Source: JBBKXP01 sp038323615 (lineage in GTDB: Bacteria > Pseudomonadota > Alphaproteobacteria > Rhodobacterales > Rhodobacteraceae). From it: a stretch of 28,148 nucleotides of DNA. The notes under the pieces are model-generated. The model had not been told where the DNA came from, made no database searches, and was given only the letters and a program-made list of their open reading frames with translations. Positions 14,759-22,153 of the stretch are shown here, one piece after another. A program made the position numbers and the translations under genes. How positions within the stretch are numbered: the stretch's first letter is position 1; every line of letters begins with the position of its first letter. Location: contig JBBQHC010000026.1 of the NCBI GenBank assembly GCA_038323615.1, positions 1 to 28,148 of the forward strand, given 5' to 3'.

Positions 14759-16132
14759 ATGACCATTCGATCCGCGCTTGGCGCACTTGAAACGCTTTTA
14801 GGGGATCGTCTGGCACGGTCCAAGGCCGAACTGGCGCAGCACGGCCAATCGGAGAGCCACTTTGCCCCGGTGCCACCCGATGCGGTCGCCTATCCCGAAA
14901 CCGCGGACGAGGTGGCGTCGCTGGTGCGCATCTGCGCCGATCACGACTGCCCGGTGGTGGCCTTTGGGGCGGGAACCGCGCTTGAGGGGCACACGCTGGC
15001 GCTGCGCGGTGGCGTCTCGGTCGACCTGACGCGGATGTCCGCGGTGCTGGCGGTCAACGCCGATGATATGGACTGCATCGTGCAACCGGGGATCACCCGG
15101 GTCGCCCTGAACGATGAACTCCGCGCCACCGGGCTGATGTTCCCGGTCGATCCCGGCGCCAACGCCACGATTGGCGGCATGGCGGCGACGCGGGCCAGCG
15201 GCACGACGGCGGTGCGCTATGGCACGATGCGCGACAATGTCATGGGGTTGCAGGTGGTGCTGGCCGATGGCCGGATCATCCGCACCGGAAGCCGCGCACG
15301 CAAATCCAGCGCCGGTTATGACCTGACCGCCCTGTTCGTCGGGTCCGAGGGGACGCTGGGCATTATCACCGAGCTGACACTGAAGCTGCACGGCCAGCCG
15401 CAGGCGGTGGCGGCGGCTGTCTGTGCATTCGACACCATCGGCGGCGCGGTCGATGCGGTGATCGAGACGATCCAGACCGGGGTGCCGATGGCACGGATCG
15501 AATTCGTCGATGCCGCGTCGGCGCTGGCGGTGAACGCCTATTCACATGCCGATTTTCCCGCCCTGCCGCATCTGCTGGTCGAATTTCATGGAACCGAGGC
15601 CGGAGTGGCCGAACAGGCGGCGATCTTTGGGGCCATCACAGCCGATCATGGCGGCAAAGGGTTCGTCCATGCCACGAAAACCGAAGACCGCAATGCGCTT
15701 TGGAAGATGCGCCACGATGCTTATTACGCGATCCTTGCCAGCCGTCCCGGTGCGCGGGCCATCGTGACCGACGTCTGCGTGCCGATCTCAAAATTGGCGC
15801 AAGCGGTGGCCAAGACCCAAGCCGATATTGCGGCCAGCCCGATCCCCGGCCCTATTCTGGGCCATGTGGGCGACGGCAATTTCCACGCGATCCTGTTGAT
15901 CGACCCCACAAACGCGGCTGACCGCGCTGCCGCCGCTGAACTGTCGGCGCGGATGGCCGACCGCGCGCTGGCGCTGGGCGGCACGGTGACCGGCGAACAC
16001 GGGGTCGGGATGGGCAAGCTCGGGTATATGGCAGCCGAACACGGGGCCGGCTGGGACGTGATGGGGCAGATCAAACGGGCGCTCGACCCCGGCGGCATCA
16101 TGAATCCCGGCAAGGTCGTCGCGCAGAACTGA
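14759..16132 (+). CDS. FAD-linked 2-hydroxyacid dehydrogenase (D-lactate dehydrogenase/GlcD family)
   Basis: The protein has 457 residues. An N-terminal FAD_binding_4 domain (PCMH type, about residues 35-215) contains VVAFGAGTALEGH, the pyrophosphate-contact stretch PGANATIGGMAATRASGT and GTLGIITELTLKLHG. The C-terminal FAD-oxidase domain (about 220-455) contains GHVGDGNFHAILLID, the metal- and substrate-binding motif GEHGVGMGK and the terminal DPGGIMNPGK. The family oxidises D-2-hydroxyacids such as D-lactate or glycolate and passes electrons to quinone or cytochrome c. The exact substrate is not readable; the presence of all domains in one chain without glcE/glcF neighbours favours the D-lactate dehydrogenase (cytochrome) type. 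The regulator gene follows 59 bases downstream on the same strand. Confidence 0.9.
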   Translation: MTIRSALGALETLLGDRLARSKAELAQHGQSESHFAPVPPDAVAYPETADEVASLVRICADHDCPVVAFGAGTALEGHTLALRGGVSVDLTRMSAVLAVNADDMDCIVQPGITRVALNDELRATGLMFPVDPGANATIGGMAATRASGTTAVRYGTMRDNVMGLQVVLADGRIIRTGSRARKSSAGYDLTALFVGSEGTLGIITELTLKLHGQPQAVAAAVCAFDTIGGAVDAVIETIQTGVPMARIEFVDAASALAVNAYSHADFPALPHLLVEFHGTEAGVAEQAAIFGAITADHGGKGFVHATKTEDRNALWKMRHDAYYAILASRPGARAIVTDVCVPISKLAQAVAKTQADIAASPIPGPILGHVGDGNFHAILLIDPTNAADRAAAAELSARMADRALALGGTVTGEHGVGMGKLGYMAAEHGAGWDVMGQIKRALDPGGIMNPGKVVAQN

Positions 16133-16191
16133 CACTTGATTTTCAGCCGGTTTTCAGCCTCACTTCGGCACGCTTGCCAGCGAGATCTGCA

Positions 16192-17973
16192 ATGGACCCG
16201 AAACCTACCCCGCCTGCGCCGGATGCCATTCAAGACGTCATCGACCGCCTTTACGAGGTCGCTGTCGATCCACTGCGCTACGAGGCGCTGTTGGATCGTT
16301 GGGAGGCGATGATGCAGCCTCAAAGGACCGCCAGCAATTCCGTCGACGACCCCGGCATGGGCCAGTTTGTCGGGCATTTCGCCCGCGCCGACAAACTGCT
16401 GGACCGGGTCATCGCCGATCTGGACCAATCCCAACCGCAGGCAATACTGGGGCGGATCGACCGGGCGGCTGCCTTCGTCGTCGATCACAATCTAGTTATA
16501 ACCAGCGTCAATCCGGCGGCCCGTAGTGCGTTGGGCGTGACGACCGGGGCGCGGGTCGATGCCATCGCGCTGGCCGCGGGCGAGGCTGAAACGCTCGCGC
16601 AGAACATCCGGCGCACACTCGGGTCCAACAGCCAGACGCCGGTGGTGATCCGCACCCGATCAGCCCGGTTCGATCGGCTGGTCGTGTTTCACCTGCGCTC
16701 GGTCCGTCCGGAAAACGCGCCGCCCTTTGTTATCGCCGTCACATCTGAAATCGCCTGGCCCCAAGGTTTTGGCGAGGTGCTGCGCCAAGCCTTTGATCTG
16801 ACTGGTACCGAGGCCGAAGTGGTGCGCGCGCTGACCGACGGGCTCAGCCTGACACAGGTGGCAACGGCACGCGGCCGCAGCATCGATACGATCCGCGCCC
16901 AGTTGAAATCGATCATGGCCAAGACAGAAACCCGGACCCAGAGCGAACTGGTGCGCCTGACCCTGTCAACGATGGAGATCATCCAGTTTTCCGACGATGC
17001 AACGACGAACATGCCCGAGTCGTCGGTCGGGTTCGATACCCTGGAACCGCGCCCGTTCCAGACGCTGACACTGCGCGATCAGCGGCGGCTTGATTATCTG
17101 ATCCTTGGCGACCCGAACGGTGTGCCCGTCCTGTTTTTCCCGCTGGACTACGGGCTGGTCCGCTGGCCCGCCAGCGCCGAGGCCGAGGCGGCAAAACGCG
17201 GTCTGAAAATTGTCGTGCCGGTGCGGCCCGGCTATGGGGCATCGACACCGCTGCCCAAGGGCGTGCCCTACCTATCCCAAATCGTTGACGATATCGTCGC
17301 GTTGCTGGATCATCTGAACATCGCCCGGCTGCCGATGCTGACCCTTGGCGGTGACAGTTTCATCGCCATCGCCCTGCACGCCGCCTATCCTGAACGGGTC
17401 ACGGCGCTGGTCGCCTGTGGCGGCGTGCTGCCGCTGACCCGGCCCGAACAATACAACCGGATGGAGAAATGGCATCGGTTTATTCTTGCCGGGGCGCGGT
17501 ACACGCCGCATCTTCTGCCGTTCATGGTCAAGGCCGGGTTTGCCCTGGCCCGCCGGTTGGGAAAACGCGGATTCATCCACGCCGTCTATGGCAAATCGAC
17601 CGCCGACGTGGCGACCTTCGAGATCCCGGAGGTGTTCGAGGCGATGGTCGTCGGCTCCGAGGTTGCGCTGTCTGACACCCATTCCGCCCATGACGCGTTT
17701 TCGCGCGAGGTGATCCACCACGAAACCACCGACTGGACCGACGAGGTTACCGCGCTGCGCGGCAGGATTCCGGTGCATTTCCTGAACGGGCTGCAATGCC
17801 CGCAGGTGCCCCCGGAGACGCTGGCCGATTTCCAGGCCGATTACCCGTGGATCGATTTCCGGATTTATCCGGACGCCGGGCAGTTGCTATTTTTCCTGAA
17901 ATGGCGCGATGCACTGGCCCTGATCGAAAAATATGCCACGGGCACGCCGCCGTTTACCCCGTTTGGGGTATGA
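16192..17973 (+). CDS. LuxR-type HTH regulator fused to a degenerate alpha/beta-hydrolase domain
   Basis: The 593-residue protein has three parts. A PAS-like segment (about 83-180) contains DRAAAFVVDHNLVITSVNPAA. A LuxR-type helix-turn-helix (about 198-260) contains LTGTEAEVVRALTDGLSLTQVATARG and SIDTIRAQLKSIMAKT. An alpha/beta-hydrolase fold (about 290-590) keeps VRPGYGAST and a GGDSF nucleophile elbow with S389. The usual HG oxyanion motif is FFPLDYG, the position normally holding the catalytic His (GAGH) is Q564 in PDAGQLLFF, and the acid region reads GLQCPQVPPE without a clear Asp. No signal peptide is present. I infer a transcription factor whose hydrolase fold binds a ligand with little or no hydrolysis. 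ATG 16192 follows GAG; an upstream TTG at 16174 is less likely. The FAD-linked dehydrogenase upstream may be in the same operon. Confidence 0.85.
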   Translation: MDPKPTPPAPDAIQDVIDRLYEVAVDPLRYEALLDRWEAMMQPQRTASNSVDDPGMGQFVGHFARADKLLDRVIADLDQSQPQAILGRIDRAAAFVVDHNLVITSVNPAARSALGVTTGARVDAIALAAGEAETLAQNIRRTLGSNSQTPVVIRTRSARFDRLVVFHLRSVRPENAPPFVIAVTSEIAWPQGFGEVLRQAFDLTGTEAEVVRALTDGLSLTQVATARGRSIDTIRAQLKSIMAKTETRTQSELVRLTLSTMEIIQFSDDATTNMPESSVGFDTLEPRPFQTLTLRDQRRLDYLILGDPNGVPVLFFPLDYGLVRWPASAEAEAAKRGLKIVVPVRPGYGASTPLPKGVPYLSQIVDDIVALLDHLNIARLPMLTLGGDSFIAIALHAAYPERVTALVACGGVLPLTRPEQYNRMEKWHRFILAGARYTPHLLPFMVKAGFALARRLGKRGFIHAVYGKSTADVATFEIPEVFEAMVVGSEVALSDTHSAHDAFSREVIHHETTDWTDEVTALRGRIPVHFLNGLQCPQVPPETLADFQADYPWIDFRIYPDAGQLLFFLKWRDALALIEKYATGTPPFTPFGV

Positions 17974-18275
17974 CGACGAAACGCCGACTCGGCTAGAATT
18001 AACCAATTCAGACGTTTTATTGATAACGCCGCAAGGCACCAGACTACATAGATATATCCGCGCGGTGCTCTAAGTGGCACCAACCGGACCTTTTCAAAAC
18101 GCTGCGATAACAGCAAATGGGGGCGACTGGCGGATGGCAATGGTGCGACCGTATTCACGCACCACACATCGGCTGGTCGCTCCTGGCTTTTCGACTCGCC
18201 GCCGTCCGCTGTTTTGGATTTTCGGCACCGGGCTGCGGATTGCGGTCGGCTACCGACTGTCGTTCCTGACGACCG
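17974..18275. other. 302-base gap between convergent genes, no gene seen
   Basis: I found no convincing coding region or RNA gene here. Frames that cross the gap lack ribosome-binding sites and recognisable domains. Short dyads are present: TACCCCGTTTGGGGTA just before the regulator stop (17955-17970), GAATT/AATTC at 17996-18009, GGTGC/GCACC at 18064-18081, and CCTGAC/GTCAGG at 18265-18280 overlapping the recN stop. Any of these could help end transcription from the two convergent genes, but none has a clear T-run. Confidence 0.6.
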
Positions 18276-19928
18276 TCAGGCCGCACCGATCAGCACCTGT
18301 GCCGCCGACCGCGCGGCATCGGTGACAGTGTCGCCCGACAACATCCGGGCGATTTCATCGACCCGCGCGGCGGGATCCAGGGCCGTGACGATTGATGTCG
18401 TCGCATCCTTGTCCTGGCGTTTTTCGACCCGCCAATGGTGGCTGCCAAGGGCGGCAACCTGCGGCGAATGGGTGACGACCAGCACCTGACCGCCTTGCGC
18501 CAGATCGGCCAGCCTGCGCCCGACCGCCGCCGCCGTGGCACCACCAACGCCGCGGTCGATTTCATCAAAGATCAGGGTCAGGCCATCGCTGTCCTTGGTC
18601 AGGCACACCTTCAGCGCCAACAGGAACCGCGACAATTCGCCCCCCGATGCGATCTTGTTCAGCGGCCCGGACGGCGCGCCGGGGTTGGTCGCGACGGTAA
18701 AGGCGACGGCGTCGCGCCCCTCGGGCCCCGGTTCGGCGGGGCTGATGTCGGTAGCGAAAACCGCCCGCTCCATCTTGAGCGGCGCCAGTTCAGCGGCCAT
18801 CGCCGCATCAAGCGCAACGGCGGCCTTGGTGCGGGCGCTCGTCAGCGCCGCGGCGGCGGCGTCATAGGCGGATTGTGCCGCCGTGACAGCTGCTTGCAGG
18901 GCTTTCATATCCTTTTCGCTGCCGTCCAGGACCGCCAGCCTTGCGCGCAGATCATCGGCAAAGCCACCCAGATCGTCGGGCAAAACATTGTGTTTGCGGG
19001 CCAATGCGCGGATCGCGAAAAGCCGTTCCTCGGTATTTTCCAAGGCGTGAGGGTCAAAGCTGATCGCGTCCAGACAGGCAGCGACGCCGGCCTGCGCCTC
19101 TGCCAGTTCCGTCTGTGCCCGTTCAAGGGCGGCCAAGGGCGCATCCAATCGCCCTTCTGCCTGAATAGCGGCACCGTCCAGCCAGCGGGTCGCGTCGGTC
19201 AGTGCGCCTTCGGCCCCTTGATCGCCAAGGATCTCGGCGGCGCGGGTGATGTCGGCGCGGATTTTTTCGCCCGATTGCATCAGGCGGCGGGCAGTATCCA
19301 GCAACGCCTCTTCGCCCGGTTCGGGGCCGAGTTTGTCCAGCTCGGCGACCGCGTGGCGCAGGTAATCTTCTTCGGCGCGCACGGCATCAAGGCGCGTGTT
19401 GGCGGCATTCATCGCCTTTTGCGCTGCCCCCAAGGCACGCCAGGCGCCACGGGTGGCGTCGATCAGCGGGTCGGTGGCGGCAAAGGCATCAAGCAGCTGG
19501 CGGTGACCGCGCGGGTTCAGCAATCCGCGGTCATCGTGCTGGCCGTGCAGTTCGACCAGCGTGTCGGACAGATCGCGCAGCACCTCGCCACTGACGCGGC
19601 GGTCGTTGACCCAAGCGGTCTTGCGTCCGTCACTTGTGTTGATGCGGCGCAGGATCAGATCGTCGGCAGCGGGCAGCCCGGCGGCGTCAAGGACGGCACG
19701 GGCGGGATGCGCGACGGGCAGATCAAAGGTCGCCGTCACCTCGCCCTGATCGGCCCCGGCGCGGACCAGTTCGGCCCGCCCGCGCCAGCCAAGGACAAAC
19801 CCAAGTGCGTCCAGCAGAATCGATTTACCCGCCCCGGTTTCGCCGGTCAGCACGTTCAAACCCGGCTGAAACGCTAGCTCCAGCCGGTCGATGATCAGCA
19901 TGTCGCGGATGTCGAGTGCACGCAGCAC
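18276..19928 (-). CDS. recN: DNA repair protein RecN
   Basis: RecN is an SMC-like ATPase that acts early in recombinational repair of double-strand breaks. The 550-residue length fits the family. Walker A is GETGAGKS at residues 29-36, the ABC signature is SGGELSR starting at S428, and Walker B is LIFDEIDRGVGG with D455/E456. The middle (about 150-390) is Ala/Glu/Leu-rich coiled coil interrupted near 310-330. QHDDRGLLNPRGHRQLLDAF is a RecN-typical segment (split here across residues 135-155). The ATG is at 19928. It is the last gene of the division/envelope cluster and lies 95 bases after bamD, across a palindrome-rich spacer that may tune its expression. I see no LexA box, but the promoter may be further upstream. 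Confidence 0.97.
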   Translation of the reverse strand: MLRALDIRDMLIIDRLELAFQPGLNVLTGETGAGKSILLDALGFVLGWRGRAELVRAGADQGEVTATFDLPVAHPARAVLDAAGLPAADDLILRRINTSDGRKTAWVNDRRVSGEVLRDLSDTLVELHGQHDDRGLLNPRGHRQLLDAFAATDPLIDATRGAWRALGAAQKAMNAANTRLDAVRAEEDYLRHAVAELDKLGPEPGEEALLDTARRLMQSGEKIRADITRAAEILGDQGAEGALTDATRWLDGAAIQAEGRLDAPLAALERAQTELAEAQAGVAACLDAISFDPHALENTEERLFAIRALARKHNVLPDDLGGFADDLRARLAVLDGSEKDMKALQAAVTAAQSAYDAAAAALTSARTKAAVALDAAMAAELAPLKMERAVFATDISPAEPGPEGRDAVAFTVATNPGAPSGPLNKIASGGELSRFLLALKVCLTKDSDGLTLIFDEIDRGVGGATAAAVGRRLADLAQGGQVLVVTHSPQVAALGSHHWRVEKRQDKDATTSIVTALDPAARVDEIARMLSGDTVTDAARSAAQVLIGAA

Positions 19929-19944
19929 GTGGAATTGCCCCTAT

Positions 19945-20017
19945 GGGTGGGATAGATTGAAACCCATCTTACCAGATGTAGGGGCGGACGGAAGATGGGT
20001 TGCAACCCATCCCATCC
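19945..20017. repeat. nested and competing inverted repeats between bamD and recN
   Basis: AACCCATCTT (19961-19970) pairs perfectly with AAGATGGGTT (19992-20001). The right arm also belongs to a perfect 18-base palindrome, GATGGGTTGCAACCCATC (19994-20011), so the two hairpins exclude each other. An outer stem GGGTGGGAT (19945-19953) with ATCCCATCC (20009-20017) fits with one G-U pair. All lie in the 95-base spacer of the minus-strand cluster, an attenuator-like or mobile-repeat-like position. Confidence 0.75.
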
Positions 20018-20023
20018 CGAACA

Positions 20024-20872
20024 TCACAACCATTCGCCGCGCACGACCTGTCGATAGATCGACGACAGCCAGTTGTTGCCCGTCGCCCGCATTTCCAGCC
20101 CCTGCCCGGTCAGCAGCGTGTAACTGTCCTGATACCAGGTCGTCGATTGAAAGTTGTATCCCAGAATCGCGCCGGCCGTCTGCGCCTCGTCGGTCAGACC
20201 CAGCGACAGATAGGCCTCGACCAGCCGATGCAGCGCTTCGGGGGTCTGGCTGGTGGTCTGGAATTGTTCGACGACAACCCGGAATCGGTTGATCGAGGCG
20301 GCATAGTTCTTGCGCTTGAGGTAATAGCGCCCGATTTCCATTTCCTTGGCCGCCAGATGGTCAAAGGCCAGATCAAATTTGAGAACCGCCGAGCGACCGT
20401 ATTCGGTGTCGGGATACTGTTCGATGACCTGACGCAGGGCTTGCAGGGCCTGAAATGTCAGACCCTGATCGCGACCGACCTCGTCAATTTGATCGTAGTA
20501 GGACAGCGCCAAAAGGTATTTGGCATAGGCCGCGTCATCTTCGGCGGGATAAAAGTCGATGTAACGCTGCGCGGCAGCGCGGGTGTCGGGGTAGTTACGA
20601 TCCTGATGGAACGAAAACGCCTGCATGATCAGCGCCCGTTTGGCCCACTCGGAATAGGGATACAGCCGCTCGATCTCGCCAAAATACTGGGCGGCCTGAT
20701 CGGCCTTGCCGCGCTCCAGTTCGTATTCACCGCGCTGATAGATTTCTTCGGCGGTGTAACTTTCCAGTTCGGCGGACCCGATAACATCGCTCTTTTTGCC
20801 GCATGCACCCAGCAGGATGGCGGACAAAAGCACTGCACCTGCAATCGCCCTGCCTTTGCTGCTGCCTGACAT
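20024..20872 (-). CDS. bamD: outer membrane assembly lipoprotein BamD (ComL)
   Basis: BamD is the essential lipoprotein of the BAM complex that inserts beta-barrel proteins into the outer membrane. From ATG 20872 it has 282 residues. A lipoprotein signal peptide ends in the lipobox LGAC with lipidated C24, followed by GKKSDVIGSAELESYTAEEIYQRG. TPR-like repeats follow: YELERGKADQAAQYFGEIERLYPYSEWA, then FHQDRNYPDTRAAAQRYIDFYP and RQVIEQYPDTEYGRSAVLK. An in-frame ATG at 20944 would add 24 residues before the signal peptide and is less likely. Its place between lpxC and recN matches the usual alphaproteobacterial order. Confidence 0.96.
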   Translation of the reverse strand: MSGSSKGRAIAGAVLLSAILLGACGKKSDVIGSAELESYTAEEIYQRGEYELERGKADQAAQYFGEIERLYPYSEWAKRALIMQAFSFHQDRNYPDTRAAAQRYIDFYPAEDDAAYAKYLLALSYYDQIDEVGRDQGLTFQALQALRQVIEQYPDTEYGRSAVLKFDLAFDHLAAKEMEIGRYYLKRKNYAASINRFRVVVEQFQTTSQTPEALHRLVEAYLSLGLTDEAQTAGAILGYNFQSTTWYQDSYTLLTGQGLEMRATGNNWLSSIYRQVVRGEWL

Positions 20873-21018
20873 CAACGCGCCCCCGACCCTGCTTGCACCG
20901 TTTTGGGGGGCACCATGGCCCCCGCTTGGTTCACCGTCTAGCATAGATAGATCGGGGGCAAAATGCCTTTTCCCAAGGATCGGGCCCCAAGGATCGGCTC
21001 ACTGCGATCCAATCGCCT

Positions 21019-21939
21019 TTACGCGACGGCGAAAAGATCGGCACGGCGCACGCCGACACCTGGCAGACGCGCAGCAATGGTCGAATCACAATCGACCCAA
21101 CCCCATGCTCGCGGCTGATCGAACAGCGCCCGCAGCAACCGGTTGGTCATCGCATGGCCGGCCCGCACCCCGGTATAGCGCCCCAAAATCGGCGCGCCTG
21201 CGGTGAAAAGATCGCCAAGCGCGTCCAGCATCTTGTGGCGCACAGCCTCGTCCGCGTGACGCAGACCGCCCGGCGTCAACACCGCATCGCCGTCAACCAC
21301 CACCGCGTTTTCCAGCGTTCCGCCCAGGGCAAGGCCCTTGGCGCGCATCGCGTCCACGTCGGACTGACTGCAGAACGTCCGGCTGTCGCACAGTTCACGC
21401 ACAAACGTGCCGTTCGCCATGTTCAGTACCTTGGATTGCCGCCCGATCGCCGCATCGGCAAAGTCGATGGCAAAGTCGATCTGCAGGCTGGTTGCCGGCG
21501 ACAGGCGGGCCAGCGCCGCACCCTGACGCACCTCGATCACGTCACGGATTTCGATGGCACGCAGCGGCGCGTTCAATCGGGTCACGCCCGCGTCGACCAG
21601 ACCGCGCACAAAGGCGGCGGCACTGCCATCGAGTATAGGAACCTCGGGGCCGTCGATGTCGATCAATGCGTTGTGAATGCCGGTGCCCGACAGCGCCGCC
21701 ATCAGGTGTTCGATCGTCGCGACCGATACCCCGTGGCCGTTGACGATGCGGGTGTTCAGCGCGGTCTGTTCGACATTACGCCAGTTTGCCGGAACCAGCG
21801 CCGCTGCGCCACCCACATCGGTCCGCCGGAAAACGATCCCATGACTGGCTGCCGCGGGCCGCACGGTCACGCGCACGGGCATGCCATAGTGCAGGCCCAC
21901 GCCGTCAAAGCCGACTGCCGATTGAACTGTGGTTTGCAC
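21019..21939 (-). CDS. lpxC: UDP-3-O-acyl-N-acetylglucosamine deacetylase
   Basis: LpxC catalyses the committed, zinc-dependent deacetylation step of lipid A synthesis in the cytoplasm. The protein has 306 residues, as in most orthologues. The zinc ligands are H78 (ATIEHLMAAL), H235 and D239 (DEAVRHKMLDALGDL). The catalytic H262 lies in GVRAGHAMTNRLL, and QSAVGFDGVGLHYG is the N-terminal signature. The start is GTG 21939, supported by GAGG seven bases upstream and by the exact family N-terminus. A 215-base spacer separates it from ftsZ and contains the ftsZ terminator and an AT-rich dyad at 22021-22058. It therefore probably has its own promoter. Confidence 0.97.
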   Translation of the reverse strand: MQTTVQSAVGFDGVGLHYGMPVRVTVRPAAASHGIVFRRTDVGGAAALVPANWRNVEQTALNTRIVNGHGVSVATIEHLMAALSGTGIHNALIDIDGPEVPILDGSAAAFVRGLVDAGVTRLNAPLRAIEIRDVIEVRQGAALARLSPATSLQIDFAIDFADAAIGRQSKVLNMANGTFVRELCDSRTFCSQSDVDAMRAKGLALGGTLENAVVVDGDAVLTPGGLRHADEAVRHKMLDALGDLFTAGAPILGRYTGVRAGHAMTNRLLRALFDQPRAWGWVDCDSTIAARLPGVGVRRADLFAVA

Positions 21940-22020
21940 CGGGACGCCTCAAAGTCTTTTCTGGGGCCCATACGGACCCTGCTGACACTCAGGTAAGGAA
22001 GAAGGTGCGTGGCCTCAACT

Positions 22021-22058
22021 CACACTTTGCAACGGTCTGAAACATTGTAAAAAGTGTG
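22021..22058. promoter_or_regulatory. AT-rich inverted repeat upstream of lpxC
   Basis: CACACTTT (22021-22028) and AAAGTGTG (22051-22058) are perfect 8-bp arms, with weaker inner pairing of GCAA (22029-22032) to TTGT (22045-22048). The dyad is centred about 100 bases upstream of the lpxC GTG and beyond the ftsZ terminator, in the most AT-rich part of the spacer. It could be an operator or a leader hairpin for lpxC. I could not place a confident -35/-10 pair. Confidence 0.4.
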
Positions 22059-22102
22059 TAAACGATACCGTAAGAACAGCACTCAAGGCATTGATATAAT
22101 AG

Positions 22103-22131
22103 AAAAAGGGGCCGCGCAATGCAGCCCCTTT
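22103..22131 (-). terminator. rho-independent terminator of ftsZ
   Basis: On the minus strand AAAGGGGC (revcomp 22124-22131) pairs with GCCCCTTT (revcomp 22105-22112) around an 11-base loop. The stem runs straight into TTTTTCT, and it lies 23 bases after the ftsZ stop codon. This is the clearest intrinsic terminator in the window. Confidence 0.85.
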
Positions 22132-22153
22132 CTTGTCGCTGGGTGCGACTGGT

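Noticed and set aside
17865..18325. Small open frames around the 302-base gap after the LuxR-hydrolase gene
   Set aside because: They overlap coding sequence on the other strand or lack starts with ribosome-binding sites, and they show no domain or signal peptide.
18435..19877. 480-codon open frame on the + strand across recN
   Set aside because: It is antisense to a clearly functional recN with intact Walker and signature motifs. Its translation is Arg/Gly/Gln-rich with no recognisable domain, as expected for a shadow frame in GC-rich DNA.
20873..20944. bamD start at ATG 20944
   Set aside because: It would place 24 Gly/Pro-rich residues before the lipoprotein signal peptide, whereas ATG 20872 gives a normal signal peptide and lipobox.
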